Source: Chitinophagaceae bacterium
GTDB taxonomy: Bacteria; Bacteroidota; Bacteroidia; Chitinophagales; Chitinophagaceae
Length of the DNA: 64,000 nt
Assembly: GCA_019638595.1 (NCBI GenBank)
Contig: JAHBTJ010000009.1
Coordinates: 210,886 to 274,885, forward strand
Reading direction: 5' to 3'
Notes under the pieces: generated by a model
Told to the model about the DNA's origin: nothing
Database searches by the model: none
What the model saw: only the letters and a program-made list of their open reading frames with translations
Translations under genes and position numbers: made by a program
Shown: one piece after another, positions 17,556 through 28,094 of the stretch
Layout of the letters: every line of letters starts with the position of its first letter
Position numbering within the stretch: the first letter of the stretch is position 1

Positions 17556-18491
17556 TTATATCTGCAAAACATTGGCAGGTTTATTCCTTTTAATTTTTTC
17601 CGGGATATTTGCAATGATCTCCTGCTTCAATGCGTCAATCAGCCTTTTTTTTATAAAATCTCTTTGCACCACCAGGCTTACCTCCCGTGCCGGCGCCGGG
17701 CTTTTGAAATGCCGGATCAACTGCATTTGCCCGGCAGGCATATCCAGTGTTGCCAGCTCGGGCAAAATGGTAATGCCATCATTCAGGTCTACCATTCGCC
17801 TCAGCGTTTCAATGCTTCCTGTTGCATAATCAAAATGACTACCAACGGTACTCATTTTACGCAGCTCACAAAGGTTTTCAATCTGGCTGCGAAAACAGTG
17901 TCCTTCCTCCAGCAACCAAAGCTTATCCGGATCAATATCTTTTGCCAGTACATATTGCTTTTTGTACAGCACATTTTTTTTCGATACATACAGCATCAAT
18001 TCTTCATAAAACAACACATGCTCCTTAATGCCCTTGTGCTGCAACGGGGTAATTAATATACCGGCGTCAATGCTGCCTTCCTGCAAATGGCGGATGATCA
18101 TATCCGTAGTCATTTCGCTTACTACCAGTTTTACCTGTGCGTATTTATTAGAGAACTGCTGAATAAACAGGGGTAATAAATAAGGAGCCAGCGTTGGAAT
18201 AATGCCGATCCTGAGCTCGCCGGTTAAAATACCTTTTTTGTGCTGTATCAGGTCCTGTAAAGCATCGCGTTGCCGTATTATATTTTTTGCCTGCGCCAGC
18301 ACCTCCAGCCCTGTTTCCGTAAGCATTACAGGCTGCTTGCTGCGGTCAAAAATAATAATGCCCAGTTCTTCTTCCAGCTTTTGGATTTGCATACTAAGGG
18401 TTGGCTGCGTAACATGGCAATGATCGGCGGCCAGGGTAAAATGCCTGTAGGTATCCAAAGCTATAATATATTCAAGCTGTGTAAAGGTCAT
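17556..18491 (-). CDS. oxyR: Hydrogen peroxide-sensing LysR-type regulator OxyR
   Basis: Start at MTFTQLEYIIALDTYRHF (ATG 18491), giving 311 residues with the LysR helix-turn-helix in the first ~65. The sensor domain holds the two redox cysteines in GHCFRSQIENLC. With this start they fall at 199 and 208, exactly the E. coli OxyR positions, nine residues apart. Oxidation to a disulfide switches such regulators on. It probably controls peroxide-defence genes and possibly the downstream transporter. Confidence 0.92.
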   Translation of the reverse strand: MTFTQLEYIIALDTYRHFTLAADHCHVTQPTLSMQIQKLEEELGIIIFDRSKQPVMLTETGLEVLAQAKNIIRQRDALQDLIQHKKGILTGELRIGIIPTLAPYLLPLFIQQFSNKYAQVKLVVSEMTTDMIIRHLQEGSIDAGILITPLQHKGIKEHVLFYEELMLYVSKKNVLYKKQYVLAKDIDPDKLWLLEEGHCFRSQIENLCELRKMSTVGSHFDYATGSIETLRRMVDLNDGITILPELATLDMPAGQMQLIRHFKSPAPAREVSLVVQRDFIKKRLIDALKQEIIANIPEKIKRNKPANVLQI

Positions 18492-18690
18492 TATAGATAT
18501 AATAGATATAAATATGAAATTAATCAACTTTTGCAATAGGGCATACCGGCGCATTTCAAATTTGGCAGGGATGAACAGGTCATAAGAAAGTAAACTATAC
18601 CTGATACCGTATTAAGGAGCCGGCCTGCACGGTCATCCTTTTATTTTTTAGCAGCGTAAAGAAGCATATCCATTCCGCGCCATTAAGCAT

Positions 18691-18719
18691 AAAAAAACCC
18701 GGCACTAGAAAATGCCGGG
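18691..18719 (-). terminator. Terminator of the small secreted/membrane protein gene
   Basis: On the minus strand CCCGGCA and TGCCGGG form the stem and seven T residues follow, 37 bases after the stop codon of the gene at 18756. It shows that the small gene is a real transcription unit. Confidence 0.85.
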
Positions 18720-18755
18720 CATCTTGTGTAGATTTTTTCTATACCCTTTATCTAT

Positions 18756-18968
18756 TTAATGTCCCAAAGCTAATAAATGTCTTGTTAAGGATTCCAAAAA
18801 AGGGAGGTCTAATTGATTTTTTTTCGCATTTATTTCAACCATCTCTTCTGTTGCCGGTATGCTTTTCGTAGTTTTTAAGCGCTTATACTGTTTTGCAGAG
18901 CTGAAAATCAATACACTCACTGTAATTATAATGAAGGCAGCGGCAATTATATTGAGCTTCTTTTTCAT
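18756..18968 (-). CDS. Small membrane-anchored or secreted protein (70 aa)
   Basis: Start placed at MKKKLNIIAAAFIIITVSVLIF (ATG 18968), a single hydrophobic N-terminal segment acting as anchor or uncleaved signal. A charged 45-residue tail ends LESLTRHLLALGH. No family recognised. The dedicated terminator and the divergent arrangement with kbl support it as a genuine gene. Confidence 0.6.
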   Translation of the reverse strand: MKKKLNIIAAAFIIITVSVLIFSSAKQYKRLKTTKSIPATEEMVEINAKKNQLDLPFLESLTRHLLALGH

Positions 18969-19100
18969 ATTTGAAAACAAAATTATATTTCAGATTAGCT
19001 TTTTTATAAATACCTGGTGTAAATAACTGTTAAACTGCTTTGAATTAGACGCATTAGCAGATAAAATGTTACAGGTGCCTTTATTATTTTAAAAACCACG

Positions 19101-19108
19101 TAGGTTTG
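19101..19108 (+). promoter_or_regulatory. Candidate -7 box of kbl
   Basis: TAGGTTTG matches TAnnTTTG and ends 21 bases before the kbl start codon; the short leader fits a Bacteroidota promoter. Confidence 0.4.
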
Positions 19109-19129
19109 TGCCCGCTAAACGCATTTACC

Positions 19130-20335
19130 ATGAATGAAAAATTCACTGAACGAATACGCCTGGAACTGGAAGACATTCGTAACAACGGTTTGTATAAAAC
19201 GGAACGCATCATTGAGAGCCCGCAGGGAGCTGATATTGAAGTAGAGATCCCCGGGAAGGACGGGGCACGATCTGTTATAAATCTTTGTGCCAATAATTAC
19301 CTGGGGCTGTCATCGCACCCTACAGTAATTGAGGCTGCCAAAAAATACATTGATTTGCGGGGATACGGGTTAAGCAGCGTACGTTTTATATGCGGAACAC
19401 AGGATATACATAAGGAACTGGAAAAAAAGATCTCCGCTTTTTTGGGTACGGAAGACACAATATTATACGCAGCAGCCTTTGACGCGAATGGTGGGGTGTT
19501 TGAGCCGTTGTTTAACGAGCAGGACGCTATTATTTCCGATGCGCTTAATCACGCTTCCATTATTGACGGAATACGTTTGTGCAAGGCCCAGCGTTTCCGG
19601 TACGAGCATAATAATATGACCGACCTGGAAGCCAAGCTGAACGAAGCCCGGGCGGCACGCAGCCGTATTATCGTTACAGACGGCTCATTTAGTATGGATG
19701 GTACCATTGCACAACTGGATAAAATTGTAGCGCTGGCAGAAAAATACGACGCGGCTGTTATGATTGATGAATGTCATTCAAGCGGGTTTTTAGGCAAAAC
19801 AGGACGGGGCACGCATGAATATCGCGGTGTAATGGGCAAAATAGACATTATTACCGGTACGCTGGGCAAGGCTTTGGGCGGGGCATCGGGCGGCTTTACC
19901 AGCGGGCGTAAGGAAATTATTGAGATGCTGCGCCAGCGCTCACGTCCTTACCTGTTTTCAAACACTGTGGCGCCCAGCATTGTAGGCGCCTCCATTGCTG
20001 TATTAGATATGCTGAGCGAAACAACGACCTTACGCGACAAACTGGAATGGAATACCCGGTATTTCCGCACCAAAATGACGGAAGCAGGCTTCGATATTAA
20101 ACCGGGCGATCACCCGATTGTACCTATTATGTTATACGATGCGGCACTGGCACAAAAAATGGCGGCTGAATTACTGGAGGAAGGCATCTATGTGATCGGA
20201 TTTTTCTTTCCGGTAGTACCCAAAGGGCAGGCCCGCATCCGCGTACAACTGAGCGCCGCGCATGAGCAGCGCCATCTCGACAAAGCCATTGCAGCGTTTA
20301 CCAAAGTAGGTAAAGCACTGGGAGTGTTACAATAA
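19130..20335 (+). CDS. kbl: Glycine C-acetyltransferase (2-amino-3-ketobutyrate CoA ligase)
   Basis: PLP enzyme of threonine breakdown, forming glycine and acetyl-CoA from 2-amino-3-oxobutyrate and CoA. Start at MNEKFTERIRLELEDI (19130) gives 401 residues, against 398 in E. coli. PLP-binding Lys is residue 247 in TGTLGKALGGASGG. DECHSSGFLG holds the pyridine-binding Asp, and GRGTHEYRGV follows. It could act on serine/acyl-CoA as a related alpha-oxoamine synthase, but the overall match is to Kbl. No tdh gene nearby. Confidence 0.93.
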   Translation: MNEKFTERIRLELEDIRNNGLYKTERIIESPQGADIEVEIPGKDGARSVINLCANNYLGLSSHPTVIEAAKKYIDLRGYGLSSVRFICGTQDIHKELEKKISAFLGTEDTILYAAAFDANGGVFEPLFNEQDAIISDALNHASIIDGIRLCKAQRFRYEHNNMTDLEAKLNEARAARSRIIVTDGSFSMDGTIAQLDKIVALAEKYDAAVMIDECHSSGFLGKTGRGTHEYRGVMGKIDIITGTLGKALGGASGGFTSGRKEIIEMLRQRSRPYLFSNTVAPSIVGASIAVLDMLSETTTLRDKLEWNTRYFRTKMTEAGFDIKPGDHPIVPIMLYDAALAQKMAAELLEEGIYVIGFFFPVVPKGQARIRVQLSAAHEQRHLDKAIAAFTKVGKALGVLQ

Positions 20336-20377
20336 AATAATTTTTTAAATAAAAGCTCTAACCCTTCACATTTAGTA

Positions 20378-21199
20378 ATGAAAATAAGTTGTAGGTATTT
20401 ATTTGCCTGGATTACTGTCGTTACCGTGTTCGCGTCCTGCTCAACAAATGACAGTGTTAAGCTGGAAAACGATCTTAAAAAGTATTTTGACGAATACAAA
20501 GTAGACGGCTCTTTCGCTTTGTACGATAACGGCAGGGGAGAAGTAAAGGTGTATAACCTGAAGAAGGATACTGCCAGGACAGTGCCCGCTTCTACCTTTA
20601 AAATCGTAAACGCCCTGATCGCATTGCAAACCGGCACCCTTCTTAACGACAGCTCCGTTATTAAATGGGATGGAATTGAACGCAACAATAAAAACTGGAA
20701 CCAGGATCTAAGCCTGGCGCAGGCGTTCAGGTATTCTGCTGTACCGCACTTCCAGGAAATTGCGCGACGCATTGGCAGAGATACCATGCAGAAGTGGATT
20801 GATACGTTGAAATACGGTAATATGAAGATCGGCCCGGCTATTGATACTTTTTGGCTGGATAACTCATTGCTCATTTCTCCCGACGAAGAACTGGGGCTTG
20901 TAAAGCAATTGTACTTTGATAAGCTGCCGTTTACCAAAACGGCCCAGCTAACAGTAAGAAGCATGATGTTGCAGGAAAGTAACAGCAACTACAAGCTCAG
21001 CTATAAAACCGGGCTGGGCTTCAACAGCCAAAATCATGCTGTAGGCTGGGTGGTAGGCTGGATAGAAGAAAACAAACATCCTTACTTTTTTGTACTGAAT
21101 ATTGAGAGTGCCGATACCAATGCCGATATAAGCGCTATAAGAACTGATATGCTGAAAAAAATACTTGCCGGCCTGGGGTTTTTTGAAGGAAAGATGTGA
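20378..21199 (+). CDS. Class D (OXA-like) beta-lactamase, lipoprotein
   Basis: A 273-residue protein with a lipobox ending at Cys21 (TVFASC). All class D active-site motifs are seen: STFK at 72-75 with the serine nucleophile and carbamylated Lys, SAV at 120-122, and KTG at 210-212. WLDNSL at 159-164 corresponds to the WxDG-type loop. It would hydrolyse beta-lactams from a membrane-anchored, periplasm-facing position. Some relatives are MecR/BlaR-like sensors, but no membrane sensor part is present here. No mobile element lies nearby, so it looks intrinsic. Confidence 0.9.
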   Translation: MKISCRYLFAWITVVTVFASCSTNDSVKLENDLKKYFDEYKVDGSFALYDNGRGEVKVYNLKKDTARTVPASTFKIVNALIALQTGTLLNDSSVIKWDGIERNNKNWNQDLSLAQAFRYSAVPHFQEIARRIGRDTMQKWIDTLKYGNMKIGPAIDTFWLDNSLLISPDEELGLVKQLYFDKLPFTKTAQLTVRSMMLQESNSNYKLSYKTGLGFNSQNHAVGWVVGWIEENKHPYFFVLNIESADTNADISAIRTDMLKKILAGLGFFEGKM

Positions 21200-21282
21200 G
21201 GAGGGAGGAATGGGTGATAAGTGGTACGTAAATGAACGGAGCGATATTTGCCTTACTGTAGCATAAATTGTTATAAAGAAGA

Positions 21283-22281
21283 ATGGTTAGGTTTGAACAT
21301 ATAGAGCACCTGCTGTTATTGTTATTGGTACCAATAATAATACTGTTGTTTAACAGCATGCTCCGCTGGAAAAAGGCTACCACAAAAAAAATAGGGGATG
21401 AAAAGCTGGTAAAACAACTCACCAACAATTTTTCACCTGCCAGGCACCTTTTCAGGTTCATTACCATGCTTGGAGCATTTGTGTTACTTATTACAGGAGC
21501 AGCGAATCTTCAATCTGCCACACAAATAGAAAGCATTAAAAGGCAGGGCATTGATATTATGATAGCGCTGGATGTGAGCCGCAGCATGGTAGCGGAAGAT
21601 ATTAAGCCCAGCCGGCTTGAAAGAGCCCGGCAATTGATAAACAAGCTGATGGACCGCTTGCAGGATGACAGGATCGGCCTTGTAATTTTTGCCGGAAGAG
21701 CTTATATGCAAATGCCGCTTACATCAGACCATACCGCCGCAAAATTATACGTAAACAATGCCGGCCCCGATGCGGTGCCTGCACAAGGAACCGTTATAAG
21801 TGAAGCGCTGAGGCTATGCAACTCGGGGTTTAATGGAAAAGAAAAAAAGTATAAATCCATTTTGCTGATCACCGATGGCGAAGACCATGATGAAAATGCC
21901 CTTAAGGTTTCAAAAGCACTGGCAGAGAACGGGGTCATCATCAATACCATTGGAGTGGGAACCACCCAGGGAGCTCCTATTCTTAACGCTATCACGCACG
22001 AAAGTAAACGCGATCTGCAGGGCAATATCATCCTGTCGAAGCTGAATGAACAGGAGTTGATGGATATATCGCATGAAACGAATGGTATATACCAGCAGTT
22101 GAATGATGTGGACGCTGCGGTTGACAAGCTGATTGCACAATATGCCGGCATGGAGCAGAAAACCATACAGGATACCAGCCTGCTCAGCTTCAGGAGCTTT
22201 TTTCAATGGTTCCTGGCACTGGCTTTGATAGCGCTTACAGGAGAATTGTTCATATCCGATAAAAAGAAACTGAAGTCATGA
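21283..22281 (+). CDS. batB: BatB-like von Willebrand factor A membrane protein
   Basis: 332 residues: two N-terminal membrane segments (about 8-25, 57-75), a VWA domain with the MIDAS motif DVSRS at 97-101 (TDGEDHD further on), and a C-terminal membrane segment (about 308-325). Bat (aerotolerance) proteins form a membrane complex with MoxR ATPases in Bacteroides; the function is poorly known. BatA is a close alternative. It overlaps batC by four bases. Confidence 0.85.
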   Translation: MVRFEHIEHLLLLLLVPIIILLFNSMLRWKKATTKKIGDEKLVKQLTNNFSPARHLFRFITMLGAFVLLITGAANLQSATQIESIKRQGIDIMIALDVSRSMVAEDIKPSRLERARQLINKLMDRLQDDRIGLVIFAGRAYMQMPLTSDHTAAKLYVNNAGPDAVPAQGTVISEALRLCNSGFNGKEKKYKSILLITDGEDHDENALKVSKALAENGVIINTIGVGTTQGAPILNAITHESKRDLQGNIILSKLNEQELMDISHETNGIYQQLNDVDAAVDKLIAQYAGMEQKTIQDTSLLSFRSFFQWFLALALIALTGELFISDKKKLKS

Positions 22282-22895
22282 AAGGCATATTACTTTTTAT
22301 TGCAGCAACCATTACGGTATATATGTGCCATGCCCAGGTAAACAGCTTTATTAACAAAGGCAACGAAGCATATCGTTTACAGCAGTACGATAAAGCTGCC
22401 GATGCCTATAGAGAGGCTCTCCGGGCAGATCCCAATAATACAACCGCCGCATTTAACCTGGGTAACGCGCTGTTCAAAAACAAGCAATTTGATGAAGCGG
22501 CCAAACAATTTGATGAGATGAGCAGGAATACAGCCGACAAGTCGCTGCAGTCCCAGTCGTATTACAACAAAGGAGTTTCCTTAACGCAACAAAAAAAGCT
22601 GGAGGAAAGCATTGACGCCTATAAGCAATCGCTGCGGCTGAACCCTGCAGACAGCTTTGCCCGGGAAAACCTGCAACGGGCCCTGAATGAAAAACAACAG
22701 CAACAGCAGCAAGAGCAACAACAGGAGCAGAAAAAGCAACAGAACAAAGAAAACAATCCCCCGCCCAAACAAAATAAGCTCAACCAGCAACAGGTACAGC
22801 AACTGTTAAAAGCGCTGGAAGAGCAGGAGAAAAAGCTACAGGAAAGGGTGATGAAAAAGGCGCCGGTTCCGGGCCAGCCCGATAAAGACTGGTAA
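22278..22895 (+). CDS. batC: BatC-like tetratricopeptide repeat protein
   Basis: 205 residues with a signal peptide (cut near CHAQ) and about three TPR units over 23-135 (AYRLQQYDKAADAYREALRA and similar). A Gln/Glu/Lys-rich linker follows (about 137-170), then the family tail LLKALEEQEKKLQERVMKK. Its ATG lies in the batB stop region (ATGA), so translation is coupled. BatA, BatD, BatE and a MoxR ATPase are missing from this site. Confidence 0.85.
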   Translation: MKGILLFIAATITVYMCHAQVNSFINKGNEAYRLQQYDKAADAYREALRADPNNTTAAFNLGNALFKNKQFDEAAKQFDEMSRNTADKSLQSQSYYNKGVSLTQQKKLEESIDAYKQSLRLNPADSFARENLQRALNEKQQQQQQEQQQEQKKQQNKENNPPPKQNKLNQQQVQQLLKALEEQEKKLQERVMKKAPVPGQPDKDW

Positions 22896-22938
22896 AATCT
22901 GTGTTACCATAAAAAAGGGTGGCAGCTTCAATTTTGCA

Positions 22939-24894
<1,956 letters not shown>

Positions 24895-25650
24895 ATGATG
24901 AAATGCTCATTTCGCTTTCTTATTTTCCTGTTTCCTGCAATGCTGGGCGCCTGCGGCGATAACCGGGCGCAAAAGAATACAGGAAAAGAGCAGGATAAAG
25001 CATACGAATATAAAACCGCCAGCCGCGATGGAACGGGTAAGTTCTATTGCGGAAGGGAGATCGCCCATATGATGGGAGCGGCGGGGATGGATTGGTTGAA
25101 CCGGGCCGAAAGAAATGCAGAGGAAAATACGGAACTGGCAATTCAAAAAATTGAAATTCCTTCAAACGGCGTGATAGCAGACATCGGCGCCGGCAGCGGG
25201 TATTATAGCTTCAGGCTGGCGAAAAAAGTTCCGAAAGGAAAAGTATACGCAGTGGAGGTGCAGGACGAAATGATTACCGCTTTAACCCGTGAAAAAGCAT
25301 TAAAAAAAGATTCCGTGGTAGAAATTATACAAGGCGGCGAAACATCTCCCAATCTGCCGGTTCATTCCATTGACCTGGCGTTGATGGTGGATGTATACCA
25401 CGAGCTGGAATATCCTTATGAAATGATGCAGTCCATCAAAAAGAGCTTAAAGCCGGACGGAAAAGTTTTATTCATTGAATACCGCGGCGAAGACCCGGCG
25501 ATCCCTATCAAAGCACTGCACAAAATGACCGTTGCTCAACTGAATAAAGAAATGGAAGCCAATGGATTCCGCTTATATTATAAAGGTGATTTTTTGCCGA
25601 TCCAGCATTTCCTGTTGTACGAGGTGGTGCGGGATCCGGGGCGCAAGTAA
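24895..25650 (+). CDS. Class I SAM-dependent methyltransferase with lipoprotein signal
   Basis: The first 20 residues form a signal with lipobox MLGAC, so the protein should be lipid-anchored outside the cytoplasm. The rest is a Rossmann methyltransferase: motif I ADIGAGSGYYS, EVQDEM, and a hydrophobic MVDVYHELEYPYEMMQ segment followed by LKPDGKVLFIEYRG. Substrate unknown. Start: two adjacent ATGs at 24895 and 24898; upstream residues spoil the signal peptide. A SAM enzyme in the periplasm is odd because no SAM supply is known there. Confidence 0.8.
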   Translation: MMKCSFRFLIFLFPAMLGACGDNRAQKNTGKEQDKAYEYKTASRDGTGKFYCGREIAHMMGAAGMDWLNRAERNAEENTELAIQKIEIPSNGVIADIGAGSGYYSFRLAKKVPKGKVYAVEVQDEMITALTREKALKKDSVVEIIQGGETSPNLPVHSIDLALMVDVYHELEYPYEMMQSIKKSLKPDGKVLFIEYRGEDPAIPIKALHKMTVAQLNKEMEANGFRLYYKGDFLPIQHFLLYEVVRDPGRK

Positions 25651-25670
25651 CGGCATGAAAAACTCCCTGA

Positions 25671-26402
25671 TCACGGTAGTTTCGCTACCAGCCGCTCCGG
25701 GAGTATGCGAAGCACATGATAAATGATCTTCCATTTGAAGCCCGGAACGATCACAAAACTTGTTCCGGCATTCAAAACAGCTTTGGCAATAAATAACGGT
25801 TCAAGCATCAACGATGCGGGCAGGTTCAACCCTGCCGTCATCTTGCTCCTGATATATCCCGCAACAATTACATTTACCTGTATATGCCGGTTGAAAAGGT
25901 ATTGCCTCAGTCCTGCAAGGTATTGCGTAAAGGCTGCTTTAGTGCTGCCATAAATAAAATTGCTTTTTCTGCCTCGTACACCCGACAGCGACGACAATCC
26001 TATGATCTGCCGCAAAGCCAGGTTGGTTTCATCCATGGCAATAATATTAAGTATTGAAACAGCACCGCAATAATGTACTTGCATCATCCGGAAGCTACCC
26101 TCCCAGTTTACAAGCGCTTCTTCATTATTTTTTAGAAAACCAGCAGCATATACTACAATGGCAGGTTTGCATGAAAGGCTTTTATAGAAACCGGTATGCG
26201 TGTTAAATGCAGTGGCATCGAAGTAAACAATTTCCAGCTTGTCGGGACTGATGCCGTGCTGTTCAGCAAATTGAAACAGCGCATCTGTACTCCTCGAAGC
26301 AGCAATAACGCGATAGCCTTTTTGAATATACAACGGTATAGCTGCTTTCGCTACATCCGAATTAGCACCAAGAATCAAAACAGTTTCAGCCTGCGCAGTC
26401 AT
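25671..26402 (-). CDS. Short-chain dehydrogenase/reductase
   Basis: A 243-residue SDR. NAD(P)-binding motif ILGANSDVAKA at the N-terminus, VVYAAG (the NNAG equivalent), Ser in GLSSLSG and the catalytic YGSTK at about 158-162. A hydrophobic C-terminus follows (WKIIYHVLRILPERLVAKL). The GANSD variant occurs in DprE2-like reductases acting on sugars linked to lipid carriers; assignment beyond SDR is inference. Convergent with the methyltransferase gene. Confidence 0.82.
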   Translation of the reverse strand: MTAQAETVLILGANSDVAKAAIPLYIQKGYRVIAASRSTDALFQFAEQHGISPDKLEIVYFDATAFNTHTGFYKSLSCKPAIVVYAAGFLKNNEEALVNWEGSFRMMQVHYCGAVSILNIIAMDETNLALRQIIGLSSLSGVRGRKSNFIYGSTKAAFTQYLAGLRQYLFNRHIQVNVIVAGYIRSKMTAGLNLPASLMLEPLFIAKAVLNAGTSFVIVPGFKWKIIYHVLRILPERLVAKLP

Positions 26403-26437
26403 AATATCGGCTTAAAAATTTGAATTCAATAACAAAA

Positions 26438-27874
26438 CTACTGCCGGAATAAGGCATCCATCTTTATTTCGCTTTGAACAAGCCCGGTTGCATACATGTT
26501 CCTTTGAATGCCATAAGTTGTGATCATTGTAAGAAAAAGAGTTTTCTTTGTTTTAACAGCACTTTTAAATACCCGCATTTTATTTTCCAGTGCTGCCGCG
26601 TATTGCTTATCAATTGTAAATTCTGTTACGGAGAATTTTATTTCACAAACATTGATGCACGCATCCTGCCTGTCAATTAACAAATCAATCTGCGCGCCCT
26701 GTTTCCCCTTTTGAGCCGTTTGTCTCCAGGCAGATGCTTCCGTATATACAGCTTCTATACCCAGGCGTTTTTTGATCTGGACAAGATGCTTCTGGCAAAT
26801 CGTTTCAAACGAAAAACCAGCCCAACTGGTAAAGGATGGGCTATTCGCAAGCCTGAGCCAGGTTCCTTTTCCTGAAGCTCTCGAACCTTCAATATACTTA
26901 AGATAAAAAAGAGAGTATTCATCAAACAGCTTGTAGATACTGTCTTTCATGTCTCTTTCAAACGGAATATACCTGGCAATAAAACCGGATTCTTCCAACT
27001 CCTCCAGCAACCGGGTAGTAGTACCGCCCGACGACAAACCGCAGGCCTTAATGACCTCATTTCGTGTAAGTCCCTTACCTTTTTTAGACAATGCTTTTAT
27101 TACGGCTATATGATGCCGGGCATTCGTAAATAACGATTCGTATAAATTGTTGAATTCCCTTCTCAAAGGCGCCGTTTTTGAGAAATACAACCTGTCAATA
27201 TTCTGCGCCGCGCTTTCACCCGGCACTATCCCTGAAAGATATTGAGGCACTCCGCCCATCGCCATATAAATCTGCAGTACCTGGTAATGATTCAGCTTAA
27301 CGGCCCTGCTTTTAAGATACTCATCCGTTTCCCCAAGATCAAAAGGTAACAGCCGTATCGTTCTTGTAATCCGGTTATGTAACCCTCCTTTGTTATTTAC
27401 AATGTTCTGTATCATCCAGGAAGCTGCTGATCCGCAGATCACCACAACAATATTAGGCTGCATAGATGCCCATGTATTCCAGAAATGACCGAATGCCTGC
27501 AAAAAACCGGACCGGGGCGTATGTATCCACGGAAACTCATCAAAAAAAATAACCGCCTTTTGTTTTTTTATTTTCGGGGTGAGGTATTGTTCCAGGAAGA
27601 AAAAAGCCTGGATCCAATTTTGAGGAACAGCGGCAGGAACAGCGCTTGACATGGCCTTTTGTAAGGCTATGCTAAAATTTTCTAATTGAGTGGATAGGTC
27701 CGCATTGTGAATGCCGGTAAAGTCAAACAGCAGCCGTTCTTTATAAAAAGACCGTACAAGAAAGGTTTTTCCGATGCGCCGCCGCCCGTAAATGGCAACC
27801 AGTTCAGGCACACCCGAAGCAAGCGCCGCGGCAAGTATTTTCTTTTCTTCGTGTCGCCCCACCAGCGTTTCCAT
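26438..27874 (-). CDS. AAA-type ATPase with C-terminal DUF234 nuclease-like domain
   Basis: A 478-residue member of the archaeal-type ATPase_2/DUF234 family. Walker A is GRRRIGKTF at 30-38 and Walker B is AVIFFDEFPW. An arginine-containing sensor segment (NRITRTIRLLPFDLGETDEYL) follows. A winged-helix region (LTRNEVIKACGLSSGGTTTRLLEEL) precedes the C-terminal DUF234 part, whose GAQIDLLIDR and CEIKF resemble a PD-(D/E)xK fold. Cellular role unknown. The gene is preceded by tandem repeated promoter-like units, suggesting acquired or unusually controlled expression. Confidence 0.85.
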   Translation of the reverse strand: METLVGRHEEKKILAAALASGVPELVAIYGRRRIGKTFLVRSFYKERLLFDFTGIHNADLSTQLENFSIALQKAMSSAVPAAVPQNWIQAFFFLEQYLTPKIKKQKAVIFFDEFPWIHTPRSGFLQAFGHFWNTWASMQPNIVVVICGSAASWMIQNIVNNKGGLHNRITRTIRLLPFDLGETDEYLKSRAVKLNHYQVLQIYMAMGGVPQYLSGIVPGESAAQNIDRLYFSKTAPLRREFNNLYESLFTNARHHIAVIKALSKKGKGLTRNEVIKACGLSSGGTTTRLLEELEESGFIARYIPFERDMKDSIYKLFDEYSLFYLKYIEGSRASGKGTWLRLANSPSFTSWAGFSFETICQKHLVQIKKRLGIEAVYTEASAWRQTAQKGKQGAQIDLLIDRQDACINVCEIKFSVTEFTIDKQYAAALENKMRVFKSAVKTKKTLFLTMITTYGIQRNMYATGLVQSEIKMDALFRQ

Positions 27875-27890
27875 TACAAACTTTAGGTTG

Positions 27891-28030
27891 TTTTGGACAA
27901 ATATAAAAAATTATATTCAGCCAAAAGTGTATAAAAACAGGAGTTTTGGACAAATATAGGAAATTATATTCAGCCAAAAGTGTATAAAAACAGGAGTTTT
28001 GGACAAGTATAGAAAACTATAATTCAGCGC
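27891..28030 (-). repeat. Tandem 53-bp repeats, each with promoter-like boxes, before the ATPase gene
   Basis: Two nearly identical 53-bp units (27891-27943, 27944-27996; about three differences) and a third partial, decayed unit (27997 to about 28030). On the minus strand each full unit has TTTTGG, a 15-base spacer and TATATTTG, which resembles the Bacteroidota -33/-7 promoter. The proximal TATATTTG (27898-27905) ends 23 bases before the ATPase start codon. Confidence 0.85.
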
Positions 28031-28094
28031 CGGAGAGCCCCGGGCGTGCTGCTCCTCGCTAAAAGGAAAAAACTGTCCTGTCAGCAGGCTACTA

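Noticed and set aside
22690-22760. CAA/CAG-rich tract in batC as a microsatellite
   Set aside because: The Gln-rich linker is a normal feature of BatC proteins and the codons are mixed.
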